64,000 bases of DNA from Desulfosporosinus nitroreducens (lineage in GTDB: Bacteria > Bacillota > Desulfitobacteriia > Desulfitobacteriales > Desulfitobacteriaceae). The notes beneath the pieces are model-generated. The model was given only the letters and a program-made list of their open reading frames with translations. It searched no databases and was not told the DNA's origin. Position 1 is the stretch's first letter; every line of letters starts with the position of its first letter. Shown here in pieces: positions 26,419 to 35,623 of the stretch. Where the stretch lies: NCBI RefSeq assembly GCF_023897015.1, contig NZ_JAMHFY010000018.1, forward strand, positions 49,114 through 113,113. Direction: 5' to 3'. The position numbers and the translations under genes are program-made.

Positions 26419-27492
26419 TTAGTATTGGTTAATATTTTTCATTCCAAACGTTGCTACAATTTGTTCTGCGGCCTTGCCATCACCGAAAATACTCGGGCGG
26501 TTTTCAGGAGGAGTAAACATCTCTACAGCCTCTAGAATTTTCTCTTCATTCGCGCCGGTCAAGCGGTTCCATCCCACGTCGACTGTTTCGACCCACTCTG
26601 TTTCATCCCTCATCGTAATGCAAGGGACACCCGCAAAATAAGCTTCTTTTTGGACTCCGCCTGAATCCGTGACCAGTTTTAAAGTATGCGCTTCAAGTGT
26701 AATCATATCAAGATAACCAACCGGCTCAATTACGTTGATTCGATCAAGCAGTGAGGTTAAACCCAATTCATGCACTATCTTACGGGTTCGAGGGTGTAAC
26801 GGAAGGACCACAGGCAGTGAAATCTTGGATAATGCTTTTAATATTTGAGTTAAACGTGCTGGATCGTCCGTGTTTTCAGCGCGATGTATTGTACAGAGAA
26901 TATATGATTTTGGTCCCAAACCCAGCGTCTGGAGAATATTTGATTTTTCCTTGGCCAACTCAAGGTTATAAAGAAAAGCATCGTACATGACGTCTCCGTC
27001 TTGAGCTACTCCCTCAGTAATCCCCTCAGCGCTAAGGTTCCTAACGGCAGTTTCAGTCGGACAGGAAAGCCAACTGGAAAGATGATCTGTTAAAATTCGG
27101 TTAATCTCTTCTGGCATTCTGCGATTAAAACTTCGAAGTCCCGCTTCGATATGGATCACTGGGATATGAAGCTTCGAGGCTGCCAAAGCTCCCGCCAATG
27201 TCGAATTCGTATCCCCATACACTAACAGAGCATCAGGAGTTTCTTGAATGAGCACTTCCTCAACCTTTTCCAGGATTGCCCCAGTCTGAGCGCCATGTCG
27301 ACCAGAACCGATTCCTAGGTGAAAATCCGGTCGAGGAATATGCAATTCATCGAAAAAAATATCAGACATGTTAGTGTCATAATGTTGTCCGGTATGAATT
27401 AGTATTTCTTGATGGTCCCTTCTTAAAACACGGGAGACTGAAGCCGCCTTAATAAACTGGGGCCTTGCTCCTACGACCGTTGCAATTTTCAT
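26419..27492 (-). CDS. UDP-N-acetylglucosamine 2-epimerase family, WbpI-like
   Basis: 357 residues. VVGARPQFIKAASVSR, HTGQHYDTNMSDIFF and VYGDTNSTLAGALAA define the family. The segment GLRSFNRRMPEEINRILTDH follows the WbpI/WlbD pattern, not the GNLYSPWPEE-type pattern of WecB, so the better reading is epimerisation of UDP-GlcNAc3NAcA to UDP-ManNAc3NAcA. All four other enzymes of that pathway have candidates in this locus. A classical MnaA/WecB role remains the main alternative. Confidence 0.88.
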   Translation of the reverse strand: MKIATVVGARPQFIKAASVSRVLRRDHQEILIHTGQHYDTNMSDIFFDELHIPRPDFHLGIGSGRHGAQTGAILEKVEEVLIQETPDALLVYGDTNSTLAGALAASKLHIPVIHIEAGLRSFNRRMPEEINRILTDHLSSWLSCPTETAVRNLSAEGITEGVAQDGDVMYDAFLYNLELAKEKSNILQTLGLGPKSYILCTIHRAENTDDPARLTQILKALSKISLPVVLPLHPRTRKIVHELGLTSLLDRINVIEPVGYLDMITLEAHTLKLVTDSGGVQKEAYFAGVPCITMRDETEWVETVDVGWNRLTGANEEKILEAVEMFTPPENRPSIFGDGKAAEQIVATFGMKNINQY

Positions 27493-27499
27493 AGTTTCC

Positions 27500-28948
27500 T
27501 TATTCCTTTCTTATCTGTTGGTTGGCTAACTGAGAAACTGAGACTAACATTGCCCAAAGGATCCAAAGCAACGGTTCTTCATATAATCGTCCTTCTCCTT
27601 GAGCACTGATAAAAATTGCTATTACTCCTGCTACTATGCTGGCATTCAAAAACCGCAGACGTTCATGACGGATTGTACGGGAAATGTCCCACCCTCTCTG
27701 GAGTGTCTTACCAAAAAGAAAATAAAGAACGGCAAAACCGATAATCCCAGTTTCCGCCAATACGGTAAGGATCGCCGTATGCGACAGAGAAACATAAAAA
27801 GTAGAGTAGGGATTGAAGTAAGGATAGATCGTTGTAAAGGCTACTCCAAAGGCCCCCACTCCAATGCCCACCACCGGGTGATCCCTCACCATGGCCATTC
27901 CGGACCGCCACAAATACTCTCGAATCCCTCCGGAGGCACTCAATAAACCCGATCGCAAACTCTCTATCCGTGCCATGATCGCCGGATTCAAAAAAGCTGC
28001 CGCAATAATGGCAAAAATCATTAGCACCATGGCATAGAGTGTCAATTTGCGTCGGGGAATAAGAATCACGAAAATGATCGCCGAAACACCCAGAGCCAAA
28101 ATCCCGCCTCGTGATCCGGTGATTCCCAAACCGGCACCCTGAAGCAAAATGGCGACGAGCGGTATAACACGGGATGACCATGATGTGCGTCGCTCGAGCT
28201 CAGCCACGGAGAACAAGAACGTGATAACAAGAAAACGGGCAAAGATATTGGCATCGGCAAAGGTGGCGTTAGAGCGGCGATTAATGACGACAGCCGAGGT
28301 CGGGATGAAAAACCACTCTGTTAGATACTGCACAATGGCAATTAAACCCAGAACCGCTCCAGCTGCAATCAGCGTATAGCCTAAGCGCTGCAAATCCTTT
28401 TCGTCTTCGACGTAGGCTATGACAAGGTAAAGGGTGATAATCAAGGAAAGCAAGCGCACGGTTTCTGCAAACGAATGTGCCGGCGCAATAGAAAAGGCCG
28501 TTGAAAGCAAGTAAACTCCTAAAAGCGCGATTGGGAGCCATAAAAGAGCATCTGTCTTTATACGTTTCCAAATCTTAAATTTATCGGCTATGTGTGCCCG
28601 ATGGTCTTTATGAGTCTGCCAAAGATCACATAACCAACGCAGGCCTAAGGCCAGTTGTGTAAGACGAAAAAAATCTAAGATTGAAACATTAAAACCAGCT
28701 AATCGCTCTGGTAAGCTGTAAGCCGGTATGAACATTTTCGAAACCTCAAGGGGAAATGTGACGATAAGGACTGCCGGCAACCACCTGGGACGTTTTACGG
28801 CAACCCAAACAATCCCCCACAGATAACCCAAGGTTATTAAAGTCGACGGATAATAGACCCAGCGAAGGATCATATAAAGCCATAAAATGGTTACAAAGAC
28901 TTCAAGAATCAGGAGCAAACGGTTTTCACTCAGATTATTTTTTTCCAT
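27500..28948 (-). CDS. Wzy/O-antigen-ligase-family membrane protein (second)
   Basis: 482 residues, about 12 helices. NATFADANIFARFLVITF parallels NASFIDPNLFARYLN of the other copy; HPVVGIGVGAFGV and SLSHTAILTVLAETGIIGF mark the large outer loop. The two proteins are homologous but clearly different in length and sequence, so they are not a recent duplication. It overlaps the flippase gene upstream by 14 bases, supporting a role as repeat-unit polymerase coupled to Wzx. Confidence 0.86.
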   Translation of the reverse strand: MEKNNLSENRLLLILEVFVTILWLYMILRWVYYPSTLITLGYLWGIVWVAVKRPRWLPAVLIVTFPLEVSKMFIPAYSLPERLAGFNVSILDFFRLTQLALGLRWLCDLWQTHKDHRAHIADKFKIWKRIKTDALLWLPIALLGVYLLSTAFSIAPAHSFAETVRLLSLIITLYLVIAYVEDEKDLQRLGYTLIAAGAVLGLIAIVQYLTEWFFIPTSAVVINRRSNATFADANIFARFLVITFLFSVAELERRTSWSSRVIPLVAILLQGAGLGITGSRGGILALGVSAIIFVILIPRRKLTLYAMVLMIFAIIAAAFLNPAIMARIESLRSGLLSASGGIREYLWRSGMAMVRDHPVVGIGVGAFGVAFTTIYPYFNPYSTFYVSLSHTAILTVLAETGIIGFAVLYFLFGKTLQRGWDISRTIRHERLRFLNASIVAGVIAIFISAQGEGRLYEEPLLWILWAMLVSVSQLANQQIRKE

Positions 28949-30275
28949 CTTGCATCTCCTTTCTCCTCGAGATCCATTTAGTGCTCACCTGCTTAATAAA
29001 CAACGTCATCTCTCTTATGTCCTCCCGCGTAAAAATAAAAACGGTTTTAAACTTTTCGCCGCTTTCACGGCGGTAAAAAACATAGTTCAGGGTAAAAAGT
29101 GATATGTAAACTAAACTCGAGGCCATGGAGGCTCCCATAATACCCCAAAGCGGGATGAGCGTAAAATCAAGGATCAGGGTTAGTACGACCGTGATCCCGG
29201 AAGAGATACTTGAGTAAATCGGCTTTCCTCGGGCCATTAAATCCCCCGAAAGCACTACGGATCCACCAAGGGCCACAATCCCAGGCAATAATACCAGCAA
29301 AGGGTAGAAAGCTCCACTAAAGCGAGCCCCAAAGAAGAGGAGAATCAGCGGGTAAGCGATTATAGCCATTCCGAGCGCGGCAAGAAAGGTCAGCATTATG
29401 GTTAGGCGCGTGACTTTCGGAGTCATAGAGAAGGTAAGGCTGTCTTTCTCCGAAGCAAGTTTTGGAATGAGAGCCGTATTGACCGCATTGCCCAAGTATC
29501 CGACCATTTCGGCGAGGGTGACAGCAGTGGCGTAAAGACCAACTTCAGATAAGGGCAAAAATCCGGCGATTATGAAGAGGTCAAGTCGATAGTTTATGAC
29601 CATCATGACGTTAGCTAAGTAGGACTTAGCCCCATAGCTGAGAGTTTGCCTTATGTACGACAGGCTAAAGACGTGGAAACGCCAGCGGACAATCTTCGCC
29701 ATTTCTGGCAGCATATACAGGGTTGTCAAAATATTTCCTGCCACCCATATCCCAAACCCAGTGGTCACCGTCAAATGATCCAAGGCAGCTGCTGCCGAAA
29801 CTCCTGCGGAGAGGACAACGAACTGAACCAGTAAGGCCAAGTTGTACTTGCCTATTGAGTCCAATCCCCATAACACACTCAACCAATACAGATTAAGCAG
29901 TCCGAAAGGAATTGCCAGCAGAATCAATCCCAATTGGAGGGGCGTTACTGCCTGCATGTACCCATCTTTTAAAAAATGATAAGCAATACCTACACATACA
30001 ACCATAAAACCGCCCAAAAAGGCAGCCATACCCAGGGAACTTCCCACGGCCTTTTTCCCATCTTCGGGGTTTCGTGCAACGTAGTATGTATTGGCATAAT
30101 TCAATCCTAAACTGCACAGCGGTACCAATACCGTGGGGATCTGGACAAGAAAGGAATACAAGCCCTTTCCCACGGGTCCCAGTACGCGAGAGATAATGAT
30201 TTGAGTTACCATGGAAAAAACAACGCGTCCCAGGGTTCCAAACAGGGTCAAAAAACTGTTTCGAACAAAACTCAT
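28935..30275 (-). CDS. Wzx-type oligosaccharide flippase (MOP superfamily)
   Basis: 446 residues with about 12-14 helices. The opening NSFLTLFGTLGRVVFSMVTQ, then ISRVLGPVGKGLYSFLV is the standard polysaccharide-synthesis-protein start. It should move lipid-linked repeat units to the outer face for the Wzy-like polymerase. The coding region overlaps both neighbours (4 bases with the exported protein gene upstream, 14 with the polymerase gene), so the three are translated together. Confidence 0.9.
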   Translation of the reverse strand: MSFVRNSFLTLFGTLGRVVFSMVTQIIISRVLGPVGKGLYSFLVQIPTVLVPLCSLGLNYANTYYVARNPEDGKKAVGSSLGMAAFLGGFMVVCVGIAYHFLKDGYMQAVTPLQLGLILLAIPFGLLNLYWLSVLWGLDSIGKYNLALLVQFVVLSAGVSAAAALDHLTVTTGFGIWVAGNILTTLYMLPEMAKIVRWRFHVFSLSYIRQTLSYGAKSYLANVMMVINYRLDLFIIAGFLPLSEVGLYATAVTLAEMVGYLGNAVNTALIPKLASEKDSLTFSMTPKVTRLTIMLTFLAALGMAIIAYPLILLFFGARFSGAFYPLLVLLPGIVALGGSVVLSGDLMARGKPIYSSISSGITVVLTLILDFTLIPLWGIMGASMASSLVYISLFTLNYVFYRRESGEKFKTVFIFTREDIREMTLFIKQVSTKWISRRKEMQDGKK

Positions 30276-31159
30276 GGTTTTTCACCATTATCAGGATTAC
30301 CCCACAAGACATCGGGATCCACAGTCTCCCGTGTGACCACTATACTTGACGGGAATATGGAAGAATACTTTACCTCTAAAACATTCCCGTTTTTCAGCAG
30401 ATCTCTCTGCTCTTTTGTCAGATAAAATGTCCAAGTATATTTGGCATTCGGCCTTGGCGCCAGAGTGATATAGTAGGGATATTTTTCGAAGTCAAAATCC
30501 CTTTCCAATTCTAACCCTTTGATCATGGTGGTTAACCAAAGATCAGTGATATAGCCCGTAGCTACTTTTTGGGTATTAGGGACTAGTTCGACAATACTAT
30601 CCCCCGGTGAGTGATACGTTACCTGAACACTGTTCAAGGTTTTAAGAGTTGCTAGTTTAGCAGCATCAACAATAAAGCGTTGAACTGTGTCCTCTTTAAA
30701 GGAGTATACAACACAATAGAATTGATCATTGTTCTTTGGAGAAATTCTCTCTAAAGAATTGATTTCTCCATCCATGATCCTTTCCTCTGGAAAGACCGTC
30801 GTCACGTATGAGACATAATTGTCCACCCCAACCCATTCAACCTTTTGACCTGGGCTTGGTTTGTCCTGCGGGGTAACAAAGGATATTAGGTTCTTTCTGC
30901 CTTGAGCTGTTTCTACTTCATAAACCGTTCCAACAAAGAAGTAATGCTTTATATCAATAAGTTGACCTTGACCGATCTCCAATTCTCCGTTAAGAAAACG
31001 GGTAGCCCCACTCTGTGCTTCCTGGATTTCGGTTTCTGTAAACGGCCCTTTTACCTGTTTATACCCTGAAAAAATACCCAAGAGCACAAATAGAAACAGG
31101 CCGATTAGAACAAGATTCCCTCTGCGCAACGGTCCTAGCTTCCTAACGCTATTTTCCAC
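30272..31159 (-). CDS. Uncharacterised membrane-anchored extracytoplasmic protein
   Basis: I do not recognise the family. 295 residues: one N-terminal helix ([18 protein letters not shown] at about 16-33) with positive residues before it, so the remaining ~260 residues should lie outside. The outer part is mixed alpha/beta with charged and aromatic residues and no Cys or catalytic signature. It overlaps the WbpE-like gene by 11 bases and the flippase gene by 4, which points to a direct part in export, polymerisation or chain-length control, though it lacks the Wzz two-helix layout. Confidence 0.7.
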   Translation of the reverse strand: MENSVRKLGPLRRGNLVLIGLFLFVLLGIFSGYKQVKGPFTETEIQEAQSGATRFLNGELEIGQGQLIDIKHYFFVGTVYEVETAQGRKNLISFVTPQDKPSPGQKVEWVGVDNYVSYVTTVFPEERIMDGEINSLERISPKNNDQFYCVVYSFKEDTVQRFIVDAAKLATLKTLNSVQVTYHSPGDSIVELVPNTQKVATGYITDLWLTTMIKGLELERDFDFEKYPYYITLAPRPNAKYTWTFYLTKEQRDLLKNGNVLEVKYSSIFPSSIVVTRETVDPDVLWGNPDNGEKP

Positions 31160-32255
31160 GGTATACTCCTTCGATCACGCGGACAATTTCTTCTTGCTCC
31201 GTTCTTGAAAGTTCGGGATAGCAAGGAATTGCCAGGGCTTCCTTACATGCTTTCTCCGTGATTGGGAAGGAGCCCTCTTTATACCCCAAATCATGAAAAG
31301 CCTTCTGTAAATGCAACGGAACCGGATAATAGATTGCACAGGCGATATCCGCTTGTTTCAGCGCCTCCATCAGTTCCTGGCGACGATCCGACCGTAAGAC
31401 ATAGAGATGATATATCGGGGTGCCCGCCGGATCCCGGCCAGGCAGAGTGAGTGGCAGTTGCCCTAATAGTTCGTCATAAACTGCCGCCTTTTCCCGACGA
31501 CCTTCATTCCATCCATTTAAATAGCGTAACTTAACCCGTAAGATGGCAGCTTGAAGCTCGTCAAGACGGCTGTTATAGCCGATCTTATCATGATAATATT
31601 TTACTTGGCACCCGTGAAATCGCAGCATACGCAATTCTGAGGCCAAATGCTTGTCGTTAGTGACGATCATGCCTGCATCCCCATAAGCCCCTAAATTTTT
31701 GGTGGGGAAAAAACTAAACGTTGCAGCATGTCCAATTGAGCCAGCTTTTTTACTTTTGTATTCTGCTCCAATAGCTTGAGCAGCATCTTCAATGACCTTC
31801 AGGTCGTGGCGTGCGGCGATTTCCATAACTCTCTCCACATCCAGCATCTGACCAAAAATATGTACAGGGATAATGGCCTTTGTCCGAGAGGTTATTTTCT
31901 TCTCTAATTGAGTTAAGTCCATGTTAAGTGTCACCGGGTCAATATCAACGAATACAGGGGTCGCACCAACCTGAGCAATCGTTTCTGCAGAGGCAAAGAA
32001 TGTGAACGGAGTAGTAATTACTTCGTCTCCAGGTCCGATGCCAAAGGCTTTAAGAGTCAGCACTAAAGCATCTGTACCGTTAGCAACTGCGACAGCTTCC
32101 TCCGTGCCGCAGAAAGCCGCAATTTCTTTTTCCAAAGCCTTCATCTGCGGCCCCAGAATATATACCGACGAATCCAGCACATCCGTAATGGCTTGATTGA
32201 TCTCATCCTTTATCGTCAAATACTGAGCCTTAAGATCTAAAAGAGGAATTTTCAT
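31149..32255 (-). CDS. Sugar aminotransferase, WbpE/WlbC-like
   Basis: 368 residues, DegT/DnrJ/EryC1 family. [18 protein letters not shown] is the usual WbpE/WlbC start; [34 protein letters not shown] and [15 protein letters not shown] (PLP Lys) follow. It probably aminates the 3-keto group made by the WbpB-like dehydrogenase using glutamate, giving UDP-GlcNAc3NA. Distinct from the other aminotransferase at 21556. First gene of the tightly overlapping export block; a 232-base gap separates it from the WbpD-like gene. Confidence 0.88.
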   Translation of the reverse strand: MKIPLLDLKAQYLTIKDEINQAITDVLDSSVYILGPQMKALEKEIAAFCGTEEAVAVANGTDALVLTLKAFGIGPGDEVITTPFTFFASAETIAQVGATPVFVDIDPVTLNMDLTQLEKKITSRTKAIIPVHIFGQMLDVERVMEIAARHDLKVIEDAAQAIGAEYKSKKAGSIGHAATFSFFPTKNLGAYGDAGMIVTNDKHLASELRMLRFHGCQVKYYHDKIGYNSRLDELQAAILRVKLRYLNGWNEGRREKAAVYDELLGQLPLTLPGRDPAGTPIYHLYVLRSDRRQELMEALKQADIACAIYYPVPLHLQKAFHDLGYKEGSFPITEKACKEALAIPCYPELSRTEQEEIVRVIEGVYRGK

Positions 32256-32392
32256 TATAATCTTCCCTTTCTCTTCTATATTCAGCCCACGGCACTAGAA
32301 ACAGTTTGTGGGTTCATTTTGTTGGTCTTTGAGGTCTTTGCAAATAAAGGGCCATTGTACATTCACACACCTTACGTTTCACTTGCTTGTTG

Positions 32393-32413
32393 GATGTTGA
32401 AGTCTTCAACATC
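32393..32413. repeat. Short perfect dyad in the wbpD-wbpE gap
   Basis: GATGTTGAA (32393-32401) and TTCAACATC (32405-32413) with a 3-base centre. A GTGAAC/GTTCAC pair lies about 20 bases on. Could be an operator or RNA hairpin between the two genes. Confidence 0.5.
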
Positions 32414-32487
32414 TGCACTCGCTTTACTGTGAACTTCACTAATGTTCACTTAGTAATTGTCCCCTCAATTTCTGGTCGCCCGGGGCG

Positions 32488-33333
32488 CTATAGTAGCTCC
32501 TCTTCTGGAACTGCTCGAAGATCTTTGGCGGGGAACCCTTTGATAACTCGCTTTTCCGTGGTATCTTTGCTAACCAAAGCCCCTGCAGCTACAAAGGTTT
32601 CCGGGGCTACCTTCACGCCTGGCAAAAGGATCGAGCCTCCGCCAACACGGGCTCCTCGCTGAATGGTGGGGCCTTTGATTTCTTTAAAGCGTTTTTCTGT
32701 TCGTCCCATGTAATTGTCATTTGTTGTCGTAACCATGGGAGCTATAAACACTCGTTCTTCGATTTCCATATAGGCAGTTATATATGAACCTGTCTGTATC
32801 TTAGTGAATTCGCCAATCTTAGTGTCATTTTCTACTACTACTCCGCTTCCGATAACCACGTTCTGCCCAATTGAACATCTCTCACGAACGACTGCTCCAT
32901 CTCCGACAAAGGCCTTATCAGCATAGTTGGTGCCGGCATAAAGAACGGCAGAACATCCTATCGTAAATCCATTACCCATCTGAAGAGAGGGCATGTCCGC
33001 TTGTGCTTTAACGGTACTCGTTGCCGAAGCCTTCGGCAAACGTCCGATTGAAGAATTGCTGCCGATAAACCCATCTTCCCCAAGAATAGTTTGCGGATAA
33101 ATGGTGGTATGATCTCCTATGCGAGTTCGCTGTCCTATTACTGCACCTCGACCAATACTCACATAATTACCCAGCTCAACCCCGTCCCCGACTCTTGCTC
33201 CGTCGCCAAGGACACACCCAACTCCCAAGATGACATTTTCCCCAAGCACAACATTTTCTCCGATCACACAAAACGGCCCGACGGTTGTGGTTAAGGGCAC
33301 GGTTGCACTATGGGCTATGAGATTATGATTCAT
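32488..33333 (-). CDS. Left-handed beta-helix N-acetyltransferase, WbpD/WlbB-like
   Basis: 281 residues made almost entirely of hexapeptide repeats ([LIV]-G-x4), e.g. VIGENVVLGENVILGVGCVL and VFIAPMVTTTNDNYMGR. The block TTNDNYMGRT with RGARVGGGSILLPGV resembles WbpD/WlbB, which acetylate the 3-amino group of UDP-GlcNAc3NA. It is longer than WbpD (about 190-200) because of an extra N-terminal helix portion with LpxA/LpxD-like repeats (~residues 10-130). A trimeric cytoplasmic enzyme is expected. Confidence 0.82.
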   Translation of the reverse strand: MNHNLIAHSATVPLTTTVGPFCVIGENVVLGENVILGVGCVLGDGARVGDGVELGNYVSIGRGAVIGQRTRIGDHTTIYPQTILGEDGFIGSNSSIGRLPKASATSTVKAQADMPSLQMGNGFTIGCSAVLYAGTNYADKAFVGDGAVVRERCSIGQNVVIGSGVVVENDTKIGEFTKIQTGSYITAYMEIEERVFIAPMVTTTNDNYMGRTEKRFKEIKGPTIQRGARVGGGSILLPGVKVAPETFVAAGALVSKDTTEKRVIKGFPAKDLRAVPEEELL

Positions 33334-33425
33334 TATTCTTCGCTCCTTTCATGGAAGTCAGTCAGATCTTATCCATCCTGGATTCGCAGACCAAGTAAGG
33401 TTAACTACAAGGTATAATTTACGTT

Positions 33426-33454
33426 TTCACCTAGTTTATTGTTCATGATATAAT
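33426..33454 (+). promoter_or_regulatory. Probable sigma-A promoter for the orphan hicB
   Basis: TTCACC (33426-33431), 17-bp spacer, perfect TATAAT (33449-33454), about 57 bases before the ATG at 33511. Confidence 0.6.
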
Positions 33455-33510
33455 AATTCAAAAAAGGAAACCTTTGGCTATTAACAATGCAAACTAATGG
33501 AGGGATTCAG

Positions 33511-33744
33511 ATGAGCAATAGATTCAAAATTGTTTTAGATTTCAACGAAGAAGACGGTGGTTTCACTGTGACAGTCCCGGCCTTGCCTGGATGTATTACT
33601 GAAGGAGATACTATCGAAGAGGCGCTAACTAATGCAAAAGAAGTCATCAAGGGCTATCTAAAAGCTTTAGAGATTCAGGGGCGTCCAATCCCGCAGGGAG
33701 AGTTTCTACCTTTTGATAAACAAGAACTGGTGATCAGTGTATGA
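33511..33744 (+). CDS. hicB: HicB-like antitoxin, orphan
   Basis: 77 residues from ATG 33511, which has GGAGGG 7 bases ahead (the ATG at 33487 precedes this site). The HicB fold shows in VLDFNEEDGGFTVTVPALPG, CITEGDTIEEALTNAKEVI and KGYLKAL. HicB neutralises the HicA mRNA interferase. The stop overlaps an ATG (ATGA at 33741), exactly as in the intact hicBA pair at 9995-9998, but the following frame is interrupted after four codons by a foldback repeat, so the toxin partner is missing. It is the only + strand gene within the - strand glycan locus. Confidence 0.88.
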   Translation: MSNRFKIVLDFNEEDGGFTVTVPALPGCITEGDTIEEALTNAKEVIKGYLKALEIQGRPIPQGEFLPFDKQELVISV

Positions 33745-33752
33745 GAGTTGGG
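33741..33752 (+). pseudogene. hicA start interrupted by a foldback element
   Basis: ATG AGA GTT GGG reads MRVG, comparable with MRIP that starts the intact HicA-like protein at 9998. The foldback element starts at the next base. No remaining hicA sequence was recognised on the far side, so the rest is deleted or decayed. Confidence 0.5.
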
Positions 33753-33947
33753 TTACAGCCGCTCCGCCCCCACGCTCGCAGACCAAACTAAAGGCAAACC
33801 TGCTAATGCAAGCGGGCGGGGTTCCGCCAAATTCGACATCCGTGTCTCAGTTGGCGCGGGATCCGTCCTTGGATCCCGCCCCGCTGATGTAAGGCAGGTT
33901 GGCCTAAGTTTGGTGGGCTGCTCACGTAGAGGGCTCACTTGCTGTAA
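33753..33947. repeat. 195-bp foldback (MITE-like) element 1
   Basis: The outer arms pair over about 60 bases: TTACAGC (33753-33759) with GCTGTAA (33941-33947), then GCAG, CCAAACT, GGC, AACCTGC and CGGG blocks with their complements. The centre carries a perfect GCGGGATCC/GGATCCCGC hairpin. No ORF of substance is present. Confidence 0.75.
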
Positions 33948-34044
33948 ATCAACTCTCCTAGGCTAAGATTACGGGTCTTTCGAAGCTATGCATGTTTCCA
34001 TAAATGCTACGAAGACAATCATGCACGTTTCTCATGAGCAGTAC

Positions 34045-34310
34045 GTGGATTTTGATTTACAAAAGAGAACGACTTAAGCGAGTAGCTAACCAAACTTCGC
34101 GAAAAGCAGGCAGCGGAGACGAGTTGGAAACAAGGACGTTTCCAACCGGCACTGAGCCAAGGTCGCCTGCCACCATCCTTGGTTCCGGCGACACTCGGCC
34201 GTCCTTGGCCATCGGATGGCGAATTGCCGGGAACTCGTCGGAGCGGACGGCTTTGAGCGGTAGTTTGGTCTACGCAGCTTACGGAGCGAACGTTGTAAAT
34301 CAAAATCCGC
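34045..34310. repeat. 266-bp foldback (MITE-like) element 2
   Basis: The terminal arms are a nearly perfect inverted repeat: GTGGATTTTGATTTACAA (34045-34062) against 34293-34310, followed by TAAGC, GTAG and ACCAAAC blocks. Inside are GACGAGTT/AACTCGTC and GTTGGAAAC/GTTTCCAAC pairings. It ends 2 bases before the stop of the wbpB-like gene. Unlike element 1 in sequence. Confidence 0.75.
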
Positions 34311-34312
34311 CC

Positions 34313-35356
34313 CTACTCAACCAATGGAAACACGATCGGTTCCTTCGTCTCCTGGCACTTATAAATCGCCAGAATAATCTCTAATGCCTTGCGTCCCTCT
34401 TCTCCCGGTATGGCCGGTACTCTGTCTTCTCGAATCGCTTGAATCATATCTGAGATGATTTCTCGGTGGCCAAAGCCGTAAACGTTTGGAGGGTCTCCAG
34501 CTTGGCTGGCGAAGATCTTTTCTTTTTCCTCTGCGCTGTCTGGGAATTCCCAGACTTCGATGCGGTTGACTGCGATTCCGCCGACAATGACGGATCCCGT
34601 CTCACCGAAAACGTTTAAGGTCTCTTCAATGTTCGTAGGGTAAATAGTAGAGGCCGCCTCAATGATTCCGATGGCACCGCTTTTAAATTTGATAACGGCT
34701 GCTCCCATATCTTCCATTTCAATTTTGCGCATAAAGGTTTCTGTATATCCAAAAACTGACTCCACGGGTCCAAAGGTCCACTGCAAGAGGTCAATGTTAT
34801 GTATCGACTGATTCATGAGTACCCCGCCGTCATGGAGTTTTGTCCCGCGCCAAGGTGCTTGAGTATAATAGTTATCATTCCGATTCCAACGCACTGTAGC
34901 CTGTCCATGAGTCAATTTACCAAAACGTCCATCTTCTAATGCCCCGCGAAGGAGTTTCACTGAGTCATTAAAACGGTTTTGATGAATGACACCTAATTTT
35001 ACACCCGCTTTACGGCAAGCCGCAATCATGGCATCTGCTGTTTTCAAGGTCATAGCCATCGGCTTTTCTACAAGTATATGTTTGCCGGCTTCAGCTGCAG
35101 CAATTCCGATTTCGGCATGTATGCCACTGGAAGTTGCGATCGTAATGACATCAATGTCTGTCCTTTTCAGCATTTCCATATAGTCGGTATAGGGCTCTGC
35201 CCCATATTTATCGGCAAAGGCTTGGGCCAACTCTGGCACTATATCACATACGGCGACTAGGTCTGCCTCAGGAAGGGAAACTATAGATTCTGCATGTTTT
35301 GGGGCAATTCGCCCACACCCTATAATTGCAAACCGAATTTTGTTTTCTCCGTTCAT
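34313..35356 (-). CDS. Gfo/Idh/MocA sugar dehydrogenase, WbpB/WlbA-like
   Basis: 347 residues from ATG 35356 (the longer frame enters the downstream repeat region and lacks a Rossmann-appropriate start). FAIIGCGRIAPKHAESI is the NAD-binding loop and matches WlbA/WbpB closely; EKPMAMTLKTADAM holds the family Lys, and GGVLMNQSIHNIDLL the catalytic His region. It should oxidise C3 of UDP-GlcNAcA to the 3-keto sugar for the WbpE-like transaminase. The ribosome site is weak and distant. The 3' end abuts foldback element 2. Confidence 0.88.
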   Translation of the reverse strand: MNGENKIRFAIIGCGRIAPKHAESIVSLPEADLVAVCDIVPELAQAFADKYGAEPYTDYMEMLKRTDIDVITIATSSGIHAEIGIAAAEAGKHILVEKPMAMTLKTADAMIAACRKAGVKLGVIHQNRFNDSVKLLRGALEDGRFGKLTHGQATVRWNRNDNYYTQAPWRGTKLHDGGVLMNQSIHNIDLLQWTFGPVESVFGYTETFMRKIEMEDMGAAVIKFKSGAIGIIEAASTIYPTNIEETLNVFGETGSVIVGGIAVNRIEVWEFPDSAEEKEKIFASQAGDPPNVYGFGHREIISDMIQAIREDRVPAIPGEEGRKALEIILAIYKCQETKEPIVFPLVE

Positions 35357-35393
35357 ATAAATACAACCACTCTTTCCTTGATTTATCAATTCC

Positions 35394-35623
35394 GAGACAC
35401 CCACTTCTTCAAGTGGGTGTCCCTTATTCTACTTCGGTGACGATAGTCTCCGGTGGAGAGTATCGCCGAAGCCGTGGTCCCAATAGGAATGCCTACCGGC
35501 GTAGGATAGAGTATCGCCGAGCGCCTTTCCCAGCCGAGCGCCTTTCCCAATAGGAACACTTGGCGCGAAGGAGGTAGACTCCCCAAAGTCTCGATGTTCA
35601 GCTTTAGCTGAACGAGTTCACTT
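35394..35623. mobile_element. Non-autonomous palindrome-ended element (IS200/IS605-like ends), copy 1
   Basis: Begins with a perfect 11-bp stem hairpin (GACACCCACTT/AAGTGGGTGTC, 35396-35421), continues with TTCTACTTCGGTGA, and ends with CGATGTTCAGC-TTTA-GCTGAACGAGTTCAC. The same ends and order occur at 55694-55795. Hairpins of the CCCACTTCAAGTGGG type are usual near the ends of IS200/IS605 elements. Inside is a perfect 17-bp tandem duplication (35516-35549). No transposase is present. Confidence 0.6.

Noticed and set aside
33748..34384. Frames of 60-126 codons in the gap at 33.7-34.4 kb
   Set aside because: They follow the arms of foldback elements on both strands, with low-complexity Arg/Pro/Ser composition and no homologous motif.
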